From NCBI GenBank assembly GCA_963714415.1, contig CAVQOL010000006.1:1-64000 (forward strand): DNA of 64,000 nucleotides, in the 5' to 3' direction. This DNA comes from JAGXRK01 sp963714415 (GTDB lineage: Bacteria; Bacteroidota; Ignavibacteria; Ignavibacteriales; Ignavibacteriaceae). Below are positions 8,590-18,489 of this stretch, one piece after another. Made by a program: the position numbers and the translations under genes. How positions within the stretch are numbered: the stretch's first letter is position 1; each line of letters starts with the position of its first letter. The notes under the pieces were generated by a model that saw only the letters and a program-made list of their open reading frames with translations, did not search any database and was not told the origin of the DNA.

Positions 8590-9411
8590 TTAATTTTTAT
8601 AAATTACAGCGGAAAGATATCCTACAACTTCACTTTTATCGCCTGTAACATCACCGGAATCGGTTCTCTTTAATACTTTAGAACTATTAATATTAAGTAA
8701 TGATGCTGCTTTCATCATTGCGACAATTGGTCCACCGCCGCAGGCTTCACAATTATGATTATCCAAATCTTTCTGAAGATTATCATAATCGAAATCATTT
8801 ATTCTTTTTTCAACAATTGCATCAAGTCGATCCGCAGTTTTAGTATCATGAAAATGAGAAAGATCGGAGCTTGCAACAATTAAAGTTTCATCATCGTATA
8901 TTTTTACTAATTGATTTGCCAATTCATCAATAAACATTTTGCCCTGATCACCGATGACAATCGGAACAACCTTAAAATCCCTCATTACACTTTGAAGAAA
9001 AGGTAATTGAACTTCCAGAGCATGTTCTCTTCCGTGTCCCTGAACCCCTCTAAAAACAATTTTGCTTTCAACGCAAAGCTTTTCTGCTTTGTCTTTATCA
9101 ACTTCAATCATTCCGAGTGGAGTTTCATAAGCATCACCTTCATAAACGCAAACTCCCGGAAAGTATTCAGAATGACTTGGTGAAATTACCACAACTGTTT
9201 TAAAATTTTTATCTTTAAGCAGATTGTACGCATAAGCAGCCGTTTTACCTGAATAGGCATATCCGGCGTGAGGCGCAATTATTCCAAAAATATTGTCGTA
9301 AATTTTTTGATGTTTTGAAGCATCAAGCATAAGTGAAATTTCGTTTTTAAGTTTTTGCGGATCGGATGGATAAAAATATCCCGCAACCTGTGCGTGTCTT
9401 ACCTGATTCAT
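8590..9411 (-). CDS. amrB: AmmeMemoRadiSam system protein B (MEMO1 family)
   Basis: A 273-residue member of the MEMO1 family, related in fold to class III extradiol dioxygenases. In bacteria it is usually encoded with an AMMECR1 protein and a radical SAM enzyme, forming the AmmeMemoRadiSam set of unknown reaction. The metal-site positions are visible: APHAGYAYSG near residue 47, SPSHSEYFPG near residue 80, the ASSDLSHFHD block near residue 180 and CEACGGGPI near residue 226. The start is ATG with CTCCTTT (AAAGGAG on the minus strand) just upstream. The AMMECR1 partner ends 12 bases upstream. The radical SAM member is not in this window. Confidence 0.9.
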   Translation of the reverse strand: MNQVRHAQVAGYFYPSDPQKLKNEISLMLDASKHQKIYDNIFGIIAPHAGYAYSGKTAAYAYNLLKDKNFKTVVVISPSHSEYFPGVCVYEGDAYETPLGMIEVDKDKAEKLCVESKIVFRGVQGHGREHALEVQLPFLQSVMRDFKVVPIVIGDQGKMFIDELANQLVKIYDDETLIVASSDLSHFHDTKTADRLDAIVEKRINDFDYDNLQKDLDNHNCEACGGGPIVAMMKAASLLNINSSKVLKRTDSGDVTGDKSEVVGYLSAVIYKN

Positions 9412-9423
9412 CTTTTTCTCCTT

Positions 9424-9975
9424 TCACTCTTCCGAAAATATTTCCGCAGTGAAGACTTTAATATTTAATATTCTCTCTTTCCAGTATTCAGAATATAATC
9501 CAGCCTTACGACAAACTGCACTTAAAAATTCTTCCCTGTTCATTTTGTGCTCAACAGCAACCTGCGGCAGTAGCAAACCCTTTCCACCTTCATCAAGTAA
9601 TAATCCGTGTTTCCCAATTTCAATTTCATCATAGCTTTTAATGGTAGTAAAATCAGATAGAACTGAAACCTCAATTTGAATCGTATCAAGTTCTTTTTCT
9701 TTTAGAGAAGGAAAACGGGGATCGGCAAATGCGGCTTGTTTTGCAGCTTCACAAATAATTTCGAAAAGCGGTTGATGAGCAATAATATAACCTATACATC
9801 CTTTTAACTCTCCTTTGATAGTAAGAGTTACGAACGCGCCTTTATGTTTTTTCAGTATGGGAAATCTTTCAAAATCAGGTTGTGGAATATCTGCATCCCC
9901 AAATACTGAACGGATTGATTCTCTTGCTGCCTGAAGAAGAATCAATCTTACTTCATCTGAGATTTCCATTTTCAA
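9424..9975 (-). CDS. amrA: AmmeMemoRadiSam system protein A (AMMECR1 domain)
   Basis: A 183-residue AMMECR1-domain protein. The family hallmark GCIGYI follows TLTIKGELK around residue 60, then the AAFADPRFPSL and IEVSVLSDF segments, both typical. Function is unknown; the constant pairing with the MEMO-type protein suggests a joint enzymatic role. A start two codons downstream of the annotated MKME (Met-3) is possible. The gene is closely followed by amrB and preceded by the DUF4905-like gene (4 bases between), so all may be one transcript. Confidence 0.9.
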   Translation of the reverse strand: MKMEISDEVRLILLQAARESIRSVFGDADIPQPDFERFPILKKHKGAFVTLTIKGELKGCIGYIIAHQPLFEIICEAAKQAAFADPRFPSLKEKELDTIQIEVSVLSDFTTIKSYDEIEIGKHGLLLDEGGKGLLLPQVAVEHKMNREEFLSAVCRKAGLYSEYWKERILNIKVFTAEIFSEE

Positions 9976-9979
9976 CTCA

Positions 9980-10805
9980 TCAGTTTGTTATTGAATAAAC
10001 TCCAAACTTGGTTTTCTCAAATAATAAGAAAAGAAGATTATCTCTCACAAAAAATGAATCCGGCATTAGTTTACTGATTTTTTTATTGAGAGTCTCCTTC
10101 ATTAAAATTTTCCCTGTTTCAAGATCAACTGCAACAAAAATATTATTAAAGAGATTTTCATCTGATATTTCATGATAATTGAAAAGAAGTAATTCATCAA
10201 TACTTATATGGTTGATATTTTCTTTTATTACAAATTTTTGCGCATACTTATGAAGATATTTTTCAGAGTCAGTTTCCGGCATTAAGTCTCTCCTGAATTC
10301 GATCGGAAAGAGATATCCTTCAGCATAATAATCCTCAATTGAATCATCCCGAAGTTCATTTACTTTTTCGTGATCATCACCAAGTTCGGCAATTAATTCT
10401 CCTGTGAGAGCATTTAACAGGAAGTAATCTCTGCTTTCGAATAACTGTTTGAAACAAACAACTTTACCACTATTATAAAACAAATAAGTTAACTCATTAT
10501 TCTGCCAGAGAACTGATGCAGTATTAATATCAAAAGTTATTATACTTTTATGATTCGGCATATCCGGTTTTAGATATTTATGGAAAAATATATAATCATC
10601 TTCCACTGCTTCAATTCCCACCCAGACCTTTTCATCAAGTTGAATATCAGAAAATATTTCATCTCCGGAATTAATATCAATACAGCTAAAAAATACTTCT
10701 TTATTATCAGAAGATCTTTCTTCAATAATTACTCTGTTGCCAGCTGGAATTATGCGCCAAATCTGGCGGTGATTATCGTAGATATATTCTTTTTTGAAGA
10801 CTCAC
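9980..10805 (-). CDS. DUF4905-like protein, N-terminus frameshifted
   Basis: A beta-rich protein of about 270 residues resembling DUF4905, a Bacteroidota family without known function. Segments such as HRQIWRIIPAGNRVIIEE, VWVGIEAVEDDYIFFHKYLKPDMPNHK and FDINTASVLW look like blades of a small propeller. The frame is open from 9980 up to about 10800, but the only canonical start in it is an internal GTG at 10621. A GTG at 10805-10803, two codons after the tryptophanase stop, lies in another frame and joins this one across the T run at 10790-10795. One lost or gained base there would restore a complete gene. The downstream amrA gene begins 4 bases after the stop. Confidence 0.6.
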
Positions 10806-10808
10806 TAT

Positions 10809-12188
10809 TTAGCTCAATGGTTTAAATTGTGCCGTAAAATGACGAAGCATTGGTGCTTCATAAGTTATTTCGTAACCTTTTAGTTTATTTCTATTGTTAT
10901 AAACTTCTTCAATTATTTCTATCAGATAATCAACGTGACTTTGAGTATAAACTCTTCTCGGAATTGCAAGTCGCACAAGTTCCATCATAGCAGGAATAAG
11001 TTTTTTGTTTTTATCATATTTACCAAACATAACACTTCCAATTTCAACAGCACGCACTCCTCCTTCGAGATAAAGTTCACAGACTATTGATTGCCCTGGA
11101 TATTGATCAGCCGGAATTTCTGGTAAAAATCTTTTTGCATCAATATAAATAGCATGCCCGCCGGGTGGCTCAATAATCGGCACACCAAGTGAAACAAGTT
11201 TTTCACCAAGATATTCAACGCTTCTGATTCGGTATTCAAGATAATGTTCATCAACAACTTCAAGAAGACCTTGTGCAACGGCTTCCAAATCGCGTCCGGC
11301 TAAACCTCCATAGGTTGGAAAACCCTCTGTAACTATTAAAAGATTACGGCATTTTGTTGCTAGTTCTTCATCATTTAATGAAAGGAATCCACCGATGTTA
11401 ACAAGCGCATCTTTCTTTGCGCTCATTGTTGCACCATCAGCGTAAGAAAACATTTCTTGTGCAATTTCTAAAGGAGTTTTATCTGAGTATCCTTTTTCAC
11501 GCTTCTTTATGAAGTAAGCATTCTCGGCAAATCTGCAGGCATCAAGAAATAATGGAATGTTATATCTCTTGCAAACTTCTTTTGTCTCTCTGATATTCTG
11601 CATAGAAACAGGCTGACCGCCACCGGAGTTATTTGTAACGGTTATCATGCAAAGCGGAATATTTTCAGCACCCTTTTCTTTGATGAAAGCATCAAGTTTT
11701 TCGATATCGATATTTCCTTTGAAGTCAGCACGAATTTCAGGATGCTTTCCAACTTCATTTAAAAGGTCAACAGCTTCTGCGCCAGAAAATTCGATGTTAG
11801 CTCTTGTAGTATCGAAGTGAGTGTTGTTCGGAAAATATTTTCCGGGTCCGCCTACAATTGAGAAAAGAATTTTCTCTGCTGCTCTTCCTTGATGAGTTGG
11901 AATAATATACTTCATTTGAGTTATACTTTTAACAGCAGCCTCAAACCTGAAAAAGCTTTTTGACCCGGCATATGATTCATCACCTTCCATAATCCCCGCC
12001 CACTGTTTTGCACTCATAGCAGAAGTACCGCTATCGGTAAGTAAATCAATTAATACATCATCAGCGTGAATAAGAAACGGATTGTATCCGGATTCTTTTA
12101 AAATGATTTCTCTTTCTTCGCGTGTAGTAAATCGTATTGGCTCAACAGATTTGATTTTGAATGGCTCTATAATGGTTTTTGGTTTCAT
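10809..12188 (-). CDS. tnaA: Tryptophanase (beta-eliminating lyase)
   Basis: PLP enzyme that splits L-tryptophan into indole, pyruvate and ammonia. The 459 residues align in order with TnaA: THQGRAAEKILF, NNSGGGQPVSMQNIR, FLDACRFAENAYFI, and the PLP lysine pair in TMSAKKDALV (residues 258-259). Tyrosine phenol-lyase is the close alternative, but that enzyme carries Arg in its MER motif, whereas here the segment is VRAVEIGS as in tryptophanase, and the C-terminus LRHFTA keeps the tryptophanase histidine. Unlike E. coli there is no TnaC-like leader that I could see, and no tryptophan permease next to it. It is followed directly by the DUF4905-like gene. Confidence 0.88.
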   Translation of the reverse strand: MKPKTIIEPFKIKSVEPIRFTTREEREIILKESGYNPFLIHADDVLIDLLTDSGTSAMSAKQWAGIMEGDESYAGSKSFFRFEAAVKSITQMKYIIPTHQGRAAEKILFSIVGGPGKYFPNNTHFDTTRANIEFSGAEAVDLLNEVGKHPEIRADFKGNIDIEKLDAFIKEKGAENIPLCMITVTNNSGGGQPVSMQNIRETKEVCKRYNIPLFLDACRFAENAYFIKKREKGYSDKTPLEIAQEMFSYADGATMSAKKDALVNIGGFLSLNDEELATKCRNLLIVTEGFPTYGGLAGRDLEAVAQGLLEVVDEHYLEYRIRSVEYLGEKLVSLGVPIIEPPGGHAIYIDAKRFLPEIPADQYPGQSIVCELYLEGGVRAVEIGSVMFGKYDKNKKLIPAMMELVRLAIPRRVYTQSHVDYLIEIIEEVYNNRNKLKGYEITYEAPMLRHFTAQFKPLS

Positions 12189-12384
12189 ATTTTCCCTGTA
12201 TAAAAGTGCCTATAACCGGAGATTTTTATATTACTAATTTAATAAAAGCTTTATCGGTTTGCTCAATTCCAGAAAATTTATTTGTTAAACGTTTATCTAC
12301 TTTTCATCATAATTTTATTGCCTTTTAAGTATTTCATAAATAGTTTTCAATAGTGTCATTTCAAAAAATAATCAGGAGAAAGCA

Positions 12385-13188
12385 ATGGATACTACTGATA
12401 CAAACCAAATTGAGCAAACACCACAAACTGAAGAACTTTCACATTCCGATAAGATGATTGGTGTATTTGCCGAACCATCCAATATGTTCAAACTTACATC
12501 TTATTTTCCTCCACGAACTAAAGATTGGATTATTCCGCTCCTAATAGTTTTTGTTTTGATTGGTGTTATAAGAAGCATTTCTATGATGAATGAAGAAGTT
12601 TATTACGAAGCGAAACAGCAGGCTATAGAGAGAGTTGAAAAAATGATTGAGGACGGAACCATTCCGCAAGATCAGGAAGATGCAATGATTGAAAATGTTA
12701 ATAATCAAATGGAAATGATGCGTGGTCCGGTAGGCTGGATCATCAATATTGTTTCAACTATAATTTTTGGTTCAATTTTCTTTTTCATAATAGCAGGAAT
12801 TTATTTTCTGCTCGTAAAATTTGTCCTTAAAGGTGATGGTAGTTATCAGCACGTTTTAGTTGCAAACGGACTTACTGCTTATATAACACTGGTACAAGTA
12901 ATACTAGCAGGAATTTTAACGATGATGCTTGGTAAGATTGTTCAGGATACAAGTCTTGCAGCTTTAATGGGAACAGATAGATCTACATTGGCAGGATTTT
13001 TTCTTGCTAAAATAGATCCGATTTCTATCTGGGCTTATGCAGTTTTAAGTATCGGACTTGCTAAACTCTTTAAATCTGATGATGTGAAAAAATATTATTT
13101 TGTTGTATTCGGATTATGGATTATAGGAAGTCTGTTGTTCTTCTATGTTGCTAAAGCTGTTCCATTCCTCAGCGGCTTCGCCGGTTAG
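12385..13188 (+). CDS. YIP1 family-like integral membrane protein
   Basis: A 267-residue membrane protein resembling bacterial Yip1-domain proteins. The N-terminal 30 residues are polar, followed by GVFAEPSNMFKLTSYFPPRTKDW, which is the usual lead-in, then a first membrane segment at about 49-66, a charged coiled loop (residues 70-112) and four more membrane segments. Bacterial members have no settled function. The ATG is preceded by AGGAGAAAGC. It is a single gene between divergent tnaA and convergent priA. Confidence 0.7.
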   Translation: MDTTDTNQIEQTPQTEELSHSDKMIGVFAEPSNMFKLTSYFPPRTKDWIIPLLIVFVLIGVIRSISMMNEEVYYEAKQQAIERVEKMIEDGTIPQDQEDAMIENVNNQMEMMRGPVGWIINIVSTIIFGSIFFFIIAGIYFLLVKFVLKGDGSYQHVLVANGLTAYITLVQVILAGILTMMLGKIVQDTSLAALMGTDRSTLAGFFLAKIDPISIWAYAVLSIGLAKLFKSDDVKKYYFVVFGLWIIGSLLFFYVAKAVPFLSGFAG

Positions 13189-13200
13189 AGGATTTTTTAA

Positions 13201-13261
13201 ACCACATAGGAACATAGAAGACATAGACTCTTTCATACTGTGCCCTATGTGCCTATGTGGT
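13201..13261. repeat. Inverted repeat of the CTATGTGG type between convergent genes
   Basis: Arms ACCACATAGGaACATAG (13201-13217) and CTATGTgCCTATGTGGT (13245-13261), one mismatch, 27-base loop. It fills the space between the convergent stops at 13188 and 13272, so it may terminate both transcripts. Its wording resembles the CTGTGG-rich repeats at 21291, 28314, 31540 and 46721. Confidence 0.6.
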
Positions 13262-13271
13262 TAATATTCCT

Positions 13272-15737
13272 CTACATTATGCTTTGCGGATCAACATCGT
13301 AAATTAAACGAACATCTCTGTAACGTGATTTACGATTGAACTCCGTAAAAGAATCAAGTATAGCTTTTCGTAAAACAGCACCACCGGGGTCGCTTCCTTT
13401 TATGCTTTTAATCAGTATCTGGTATCTATAACTACCTTTCAATCTTGATATCATTGCCGAATGGGGATCGGAAATTTTTAACCACTTTTGGTATTTTAAT
13501 AACTCTTTATAAAAATCTGTGATAGCTCCTTTTGCCTTTTCATTCGATTGATCTTTTGTTTCAATTAATGCCAATCTGGTAAAAGGCGGATAACCCATTT
13601 TTTCTCTATCTGAAATTTCACGTTGATAAAATCCCGCATAATCGTTCATAAAAACTTTTTGTAACGCAAAATGTTTTTCGTTCATAGTTTGAATAACAAC
13701 TTCACCTTCAACTTTGCTTCTTCCGGATCTGCCCGCAACTTGAGTAAGAAGTTGAAATGTTCTTTCATCAGCACGGAAATCGGGAAGCCATAAAGTTGTT
13801 TCAGCTGATATTACTCCGACTAAAGTCACACGTGAAAAATCTAATCCTTTTGAAACCATCTGTGTTCCGACAAGAATATCAATTTCACCTTTACTAAATT
13901 GAAGAAGTATTCTGCTCAACATTGATTTTCTTGAAATCGAATCAGAATCAATTCTGTTTATTACAGCATTGGGAAAATAAAACTGTAGTTCATCTTCCAC
14001 TCTTTCCGTTCCCGTTCCGAAATATTTTATTGATACTGAGCCGCAGTTTGTGCAGGCCCCGGGAACATCTTTAATCAATCCGCAATAATGACATTCAATT
14101 ATATTTTTATTGATGTGATAGACCATCGGCACAGAACAATTGTCGCACATCTCGACTTCACCGCAGTCTTCGCAATAAATCTGAGTTGAAAATCCTCTTC
14201 TGTTTTGAAGAAGTATTATTCCTTCTTTCTTTCTCAAACGGTCTTCAATTTTTTCAAGAAGAATTTTGGAAAAAACATTTTCCATTTTCTTCTTTTTTCT
14301 TTCTGCAGCAATATTGACAAGAATTATTTTGGGAAGTTTCGCATCATCAATTCTTTCAGGTAATTCAAGCAGTTTATACTTTCCTGTTTGTGCATTATAC
14401 ATACTTTCAACCGACGGAGTTGCAGAACCAAGGATTACCGGACATTTAAAAATACTCCCCATCACAACGGCAGCATCTCTGGCATTATATTTCGGGACCA
14501 TATCGCTTTGTTTATAACTTGAATCGTGTTCTTCATCCACAACAATAAGTCCAATATTTCTAAGCGGCGCAAACAAAGCCGAACGCGCACCAATGACAAC
14601 TTTAGATTTTCCTTTCTGAACCCGTCTCCACGAATCATATCTTTCACCAGCTGACATTCTGCTGTGAATAACTGTTACTGTATCTCCAAAGTTGTTAAAT
14701 AACCGCGATGTCATTTGCGGAGTGAGTGAAATTTCGGGGACAAGAATTAATGCGGTTTTATTGTGTGAAAGAACATCTTTCACAAGTTCAATATAGACCT
14801 GAGTTTTACCGCTTCCTGTAACACCATGAAGAAGAAAAGTTTTGAACTCTTTCTTACCTATAAATTCATTTACTTCATTAACAATTTTCTGCTGGCGCTT
14901 TGTTAAAACCAATTCTAAATGTTCTTCGGTGTAATGTTCTGAATATCTCCGCTCAATTTCTTTTTCAAAAACCTCGACAAAATTTTTCTTTGCTAGAGAA
15001 TCAATTGTTGATTTTGTTCCCTCAATTTTATGCAGAAGTTCTGCAACAGGAAGCGATTTTCCTTTTGCTGAAATTAGTTCCAATAAAACTTTAACCTGCT
15101 TTGGTGATCTGCGTTCCAGTTCCGGGAAGGCAGCATAAATCTGAGCAATATCCTTCGCCAACTTTACATATTTAACCTTCTTAGGTTTTACTTTTGGTTT
15201 TTCAACTTCATCAAGAACTGTAATTACACCAAGCTTCTGTAAAGTAGTAAGGACTGAGTAAATATTTTTTTTCTTAATTAATTTTTGAAGAGTTGAAATA
15301 CTTGTTTCATCTCTTTTTGAAAGTTCATTAAGGATTTTTGATTTTATTGTATTTTTATTTTTTTCTTTTGCATAAAGTTCTGCGGCAAATTCTCTATCAA
15401 TATGAATTTTCTTTTTTGATTCGACTTCGGAACCGTGAGGAACAGCTAGTTTTAATGCTTCACCTAATGAACAAATGTAATACTCAGATATCCATTCATA
15501 AAATTTTAAAATATTCTTATCGAATATCGGAATATCATCTATAATATCTTTGATCGGTTTTATTTCTTCCTTAACGGAAGTTTTAGAAGTAATGTTAAGA
15601 ATGAAGCCTGTAAGTGTTCTTTTTCCGAAAGGAGCAACTACTCTTACTCCCGCTTTTGCCTGATCTTTCAGGTCATCCGGTACGGAGTAAGTAAAAGCTT
15701 TTCTGAATGGTAAGGGAAAAATAACTTCGGCAAACAT
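13272..15737 (-). CDS. priA: Primosomal protein N' (replication restart helicase PriA)
   Basis: Superfamily 2 DNA helicase that reloads the replisome at stalled forks. Visible in 821 residues: N-terminal 3'-end-binding domain (VIFPLPFRKAFTYSVP), a wedge/winged-helix linker, Walker A GVTGSGKT at 305-312, Walker B DEEH at 401-404, motif LGSATPSVES near 435, the zinc-binding cluster with paired cysteines (CEDCGEVEMCDNC, then CHYCG and CTNCG) around residues 520-565, and the GTQMVSKGLDF and QVAGRSGR helicase motifs. It is complete, with a slightly long basic linker. The lipoprotein gene at 15738-16283 abuts it without a gap, so they are likely co-transcribed. Confidence 0.95.
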   Translation of the reverse strand: MFAEVIFPLPFRKAFTYSVPDDLKDQAKAGVRVVAPFGKRTLTGFILNITSKTSVKEEIKPIKDIIDDIPIFDKNILKFYEWISEYYICSLGEALKLAVPHGSEVESKKKIHIDREFAAELYAKEKNKNTIKSKILNELSKRDETSISTLQKLIKKKNIYSVLTTLQKLGVITVLDEVEKPKVKPKKVKYVKLAKDIAQIYAAFPELERRSPKQVKVLLELISAKGKSLPVAELLHKIEGTKSTIDSLAKKNFVEVFEKEIERRYSEHYTEEHLELVLTKRQQKIVNEVNEFIGKKEFKTFLLHGVTGSGKTQVYIELVKDVLSHNKTALILVPEISLTPQMTSRLFNNFGDTVTVIHSRMSAGERYDSWRRVQKGKSKVVIGARSALFAPLRNIGLIVVDEEHDSSYKQSDMVPKYNARDAAVVMGSIFKCPVILGSATPSVESMYNAQTGKYKLLELPERIDDAKLPKIILVNIAAERKKKKMENVFSKILLEKIEDRLRKKEGIILLQNRRGFSTQIYCEDCGEVEMCDNCSVPMVYHINKNIIECHYCGLIKDVPGACTNCGSVSIKYFGTGTERVEDELQFYFPNAVINRIDSDSISRKSMLSRILLQFSKGEIDILVGTQMVSKGLDFSRVTLVGVISAETTLWLPDFRADERTFQLLTQVAGRSGRSKVEGEVVIQTMNEKHFALQKVFMNDYAGFYQREISDREKMGYPPFTRLALIETKDQSNEKAKGAITDFYKELLKYQKWLKISDPHSAMISRLKGSYRYQILIKSIKGSDPGGAVLRKAILDSFTEFNRKSRYRDVRLIYDVDPQSIM

Positions 15738-16283
15738 TTATTTTTTCTCTTTATAAAACTCTGCCATTGATTTCAGGTTTCCTGCATCTGTATCGGCAAC
15801 AAACATTTTAAACTTCAGAACTTTAATGGAATTATCCCACACAATTCTTTTATAATCTTTAGACACCATCACCTGTCCGTTTGTGGAAAGTATGCTATCC
15901 GAAGGAGCAACCGTTAAAAAGTAATATGGCGATTCGTAAACAATTCCTTCAACATTTGTTATTTCGTCAAATGAATACTCAATTTTTCCATTCAACTTAC
16001 CGTCTTCAACAAATAACTCACGTTTAGTGATGGACTTTCCTTCATCTTTCATTTGTTGAATAAAATCATTGCTTTTGAGTAAAAACTCGAACAGGTTTTT
16101 CTTATCCTCTTCCAGTTCTTTCTGATTGAAGGAATCAGAATGGATATTATTTATTAATACATAAACTGTTCCATCGCCATAAGGATCAAGCTGAACCTCA
16201 TAAGAAATTGTATTGAAGGTAAGACAACCGGAAATAGAAAATATAATTGAGAAAACTATAATTATCTTAAAAAAAATATTCAT
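15738..16283 (-). CDS. Hypothetical lipoprotein
   Basis: A 181-residue protein whose signal sequence ends in a lipobox, SISGC, at about residues 16-20, so it is probably lipid-anchored in the envelope. The rest is beta-rich with a helix-forming acidic segment (QKELEEDKKNLFEFLLK). No known family was recognised. Its stop abuts the priA start, which suggests one transcript, but a functional link between a lipoprotein and replication restart is not expected. Confidence 0.65.
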   Translation of the reverse strand: MNIFFKIIIVFSIIFSISGCLTFNTISYEVQLDPYGDGTVYVLINNIHSDSFNQKELEEDKKNLFEFLLKSNDFIQQMKDEGKSITKRELFVEDGKLNGKIEYSFDEITNVEGIVYESPYYFLTVAPSDSILSTNGQVMVSKDYKRIVWDNSIKVLKFKMFVADTDAGNLKSMAEFYKEKK

Positions 16284-16369
16284 CGGTCTCTCCCGAAATT
16301 TGATTGTGTTGAAAACAATAGTGTGCTTTTCATAGAAGTAAATTACTTAAATGTTTTATATTTTAATAT

Positions 16370-17380
16370 ATGAAATTTATTTCTTTAAGTAGTCAACCGG
16401 ATACTGTCAAACATCTTATTACAGGATTTTTATTCCTTATTTTTACCATTATAGCAGGGATTATCGGATTTGAGCTAATCGAAGGTTGGGGTTTCGTTGA
16501 CTCACTTTATATGACTATTATAACAATAACCACAACAGGTTTTGAGGAAGTTCACCCTCTTTCAAAAACCGGACAGATATTTACGGTTTTACTTATTATG
16601 GTAAGCTTCGGCACAATATTATACATTGGAGGAGCCGGAGTTCAATACGTAATTGAAAGCAAATTTTTCAGGAGACGCCGAATGTTTAAGCAAATGGAGA
16701 ATTTAAAAGATCATTACATTGTATGCGGATTTGGCAGAATGGGATCACATATCTGCGAAAAGCTATCGGAAGCTAAAGTTCCCTTTGTTGTTATTGAAAA
16801 CAATCCGAACAGTTTTTCTAAGCTTAATACTTTAGGATACCTCTATGATAAAGGCGACGCTGCGAGCGATGATACTTTACTTCGTGTAGGTGTTAAAAAA
16901 GCAAAAGGGTTGGTTGCTGTTCTCTCAACTGATCCTGAAAATGTTTTTGCAACACTTTCTGCCCGTGTTCTTAATCCTTCCATTTTTATTGTTGCCAGAG
17001 CAATTGATGAAGACACAGAATCGAAATTGATCAAAGCAGGTGCTAATCGTGTTGTAAAACCATATGAGCTAGGAGGCAGCAGAATGGCTGAGATAGTTCT
17101 AAGACCCGGCGTACTTGATTTTATTGATGTTGTACATGGAAGTAAGCAGGTAGATATTCACATAGAAGAGATAACTGTTAAAAAAGGTTCGAAGATGCAC
17201 AAGAAAACTTTGGCTGAGCTTCCATTACGAAGTGAGTTCAATACAATTATTGTTGCAATTCAGAATGAGGAAAAAGGAATTTTTATTTATAATCCCAAAG
17301 GTGATACAATTGTTGACGAGGGAAATAAGCTCATAGCAATAGGCGAAGAAGCCAATCTTGATAAACTAACAGATTATTAA
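16370..17380 (+). CDS. Two-TM potassium channel with RCK (TrkA-N/TrkA-C) domain
   Basis: A ligand-gated K+ channel of the MthK/Kch type, 336 residues. The order is: first membrane helix (about 17-37), pore helix and filter TIITITTTGFEEVHPL (about 51-66), second membrane helix (about 73-92), RCK N-domain with the nucleotide-binding VCGFGRMGSHICEKL (about 115-130), and RCK C-domain (about 240-336, ending EEANLDKLTDY). The filter reads TTTGFEE and not the canonical TVGYGD; related bacterial channels also have GF there, so ion selectivity should not be assumed. Divergent from the lipoprotein/priA pair. Confidence 0.85.
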   Translation: MKFISLSSQPDTVKHLITGFLFLIFTIIAGIIGFELIEGWGFVDSLYMTIITITTTGFEEVHPLSKTGQIFTVLLIMVSFGTILYIGGAGVQYVIESKFFRRRRMFKQMENLKDHYIVCGFGRMGSHICEKLSEAKVPFVVIENNPNSFSKLNTLGYLYDKGDAASDDTLLRVGVKKAKGLVAVLSTDPENVFATLSARVLNPSIFIVARAIDEDTESKLIKAGANRVVKPYELGGSRMAEIVLRPGVLDFIDVVHGSKQVDIHIEEITVKKGSKMHKKTLAELPLRSEFNTIIVAIQNEEKGIFIYNPKGDTIVDEGNKLIAIGEEANLDKLTDY

Positions 17381-17385
17381 TTTTT

Positions 17386-18439
17386 TTATAGAACTGCCTT
17401 CTCTAATAAAGTGAGATTTTGATTATCTGCATCCAGCTCCGCTAATATTCCAAATGGAATTGTAAACTTATCTTTTATATGTCCGAATGACATTCCGTAA
17501 ACGACAGGAACTCTGAGATTGCCTAATCTGTCCTGTAGAACTTCCATCAATGAAAACGATTTAGAGAATGAAGGTTCTTTTTCTTTTGGTTCACATTTAC
17601 GGAAGATTCCCATTGCAATTCCGTTTGCATCATCAAATTTACCTGCTTGTAAAAGCTGAGTCAGAAGTCTGTCAATGCGGTATGGTTCTTCACCAATTTC
17701 TTCCAGATAGATTATTGAATCATCATAATCAATATCATATTCAGTTCCAATCAGCGAAACAGCTATTGATAAATTTCCGCCTAAAAGTTTTCCTTTTTGC
17801 TTCCCTTTAACTAAAGACATCAACTCCATAGGGATTTTCATCCTCACCGCTATTGGAATTTTCAAACACAATTTCATCAGATGGATTCATCAATACATTT
17901 TTGAAATTATTAACAGAAAACTCATTAAAGGTTGAAATAGAAACAGGGCCGTGAAAGGTTATCAATCCCGTCTTTTTAAATATTCCGAAATGAAGTGCAG
18001 TAACATCACTGTAGCCAATAAGAACTTTAGGGTTATCTTTAATTACATCATAGTCGAGTAAAGGTAAAATTCGTGTACAACCGTAGCCGCCGCGCGCACA
18101 TACAATTCCCTTCACATCATTTCGTTTGAACATATTCATAAGATCTTCAGCACGCTCTTCATCTGTTCCGGAAAAGTATCCGTTTTGAAGGAGAATTTTT
18201 TCCGAGTAAACAATTTTAAACCCAAGTGTTTCGAGATTTATAATTGATTCTTTTAATTCCGATTCACTTATATAACTTCCGGGTGTCACCAAGCCAATAG
18301 TGTCGCCAGTTTTTAATCGCGGAGGTTTAATTACAACCGATTCATCTGGCAAAGTTGATTTTGAAAATGACAGCGGATTAAAAACCGTTGCCCCGACTGA
18401 AGCAACTGATAACGACTTTATAAATTTTTTTCGGTCCAT
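17386..18439 (-). CDS. ldcA: LD-carboxypeptidase (peptidase S66), frameshifted
   Basis: Serine peptidase that removes the terminal D-Ala from muropeptide tetrapeptides during wall recycling; MccF-type immunity proteins share the fold. The first part (from 18439) carries a twin-arginine-free export signal (MDRKKFIKSLSVASVGATVF), GLVTPGSYISESEL, GIVCARGGYGCTRILP and the nucleophile motif GYSDVTALH. After a shift near 17810-17835 the second part gives LLGGNLSIAVSLIGT, the EEIGEEPYRIDRLL glutamate and GMSFGHIKDKFTIPFG with the catalytic histidine. All three catalytic elements are present, so the break looks like an assembly indel. The exported form differs from the cytosolic E. coli enzyme. Confidence 0.85.
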
Positions 18440-18489
18440 ATTTCAATTTAGGAATGATCTTATGAAAAATCGATAGTAATTTTTAAAAT

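Noticed and set aside
10809..12188. Tyrosine phenol-lyase
   Set aside because: The MER arginine is absent (VEIGS) and the C-terminal RHFTA histidine is that of tryptophanase.
16370..17380. KefC/KefB glutathione-gated antiporter
   Set aside because: Only two membrane helices with a pore helix precede the RCK domain, not the 10-12 of an antiporter.
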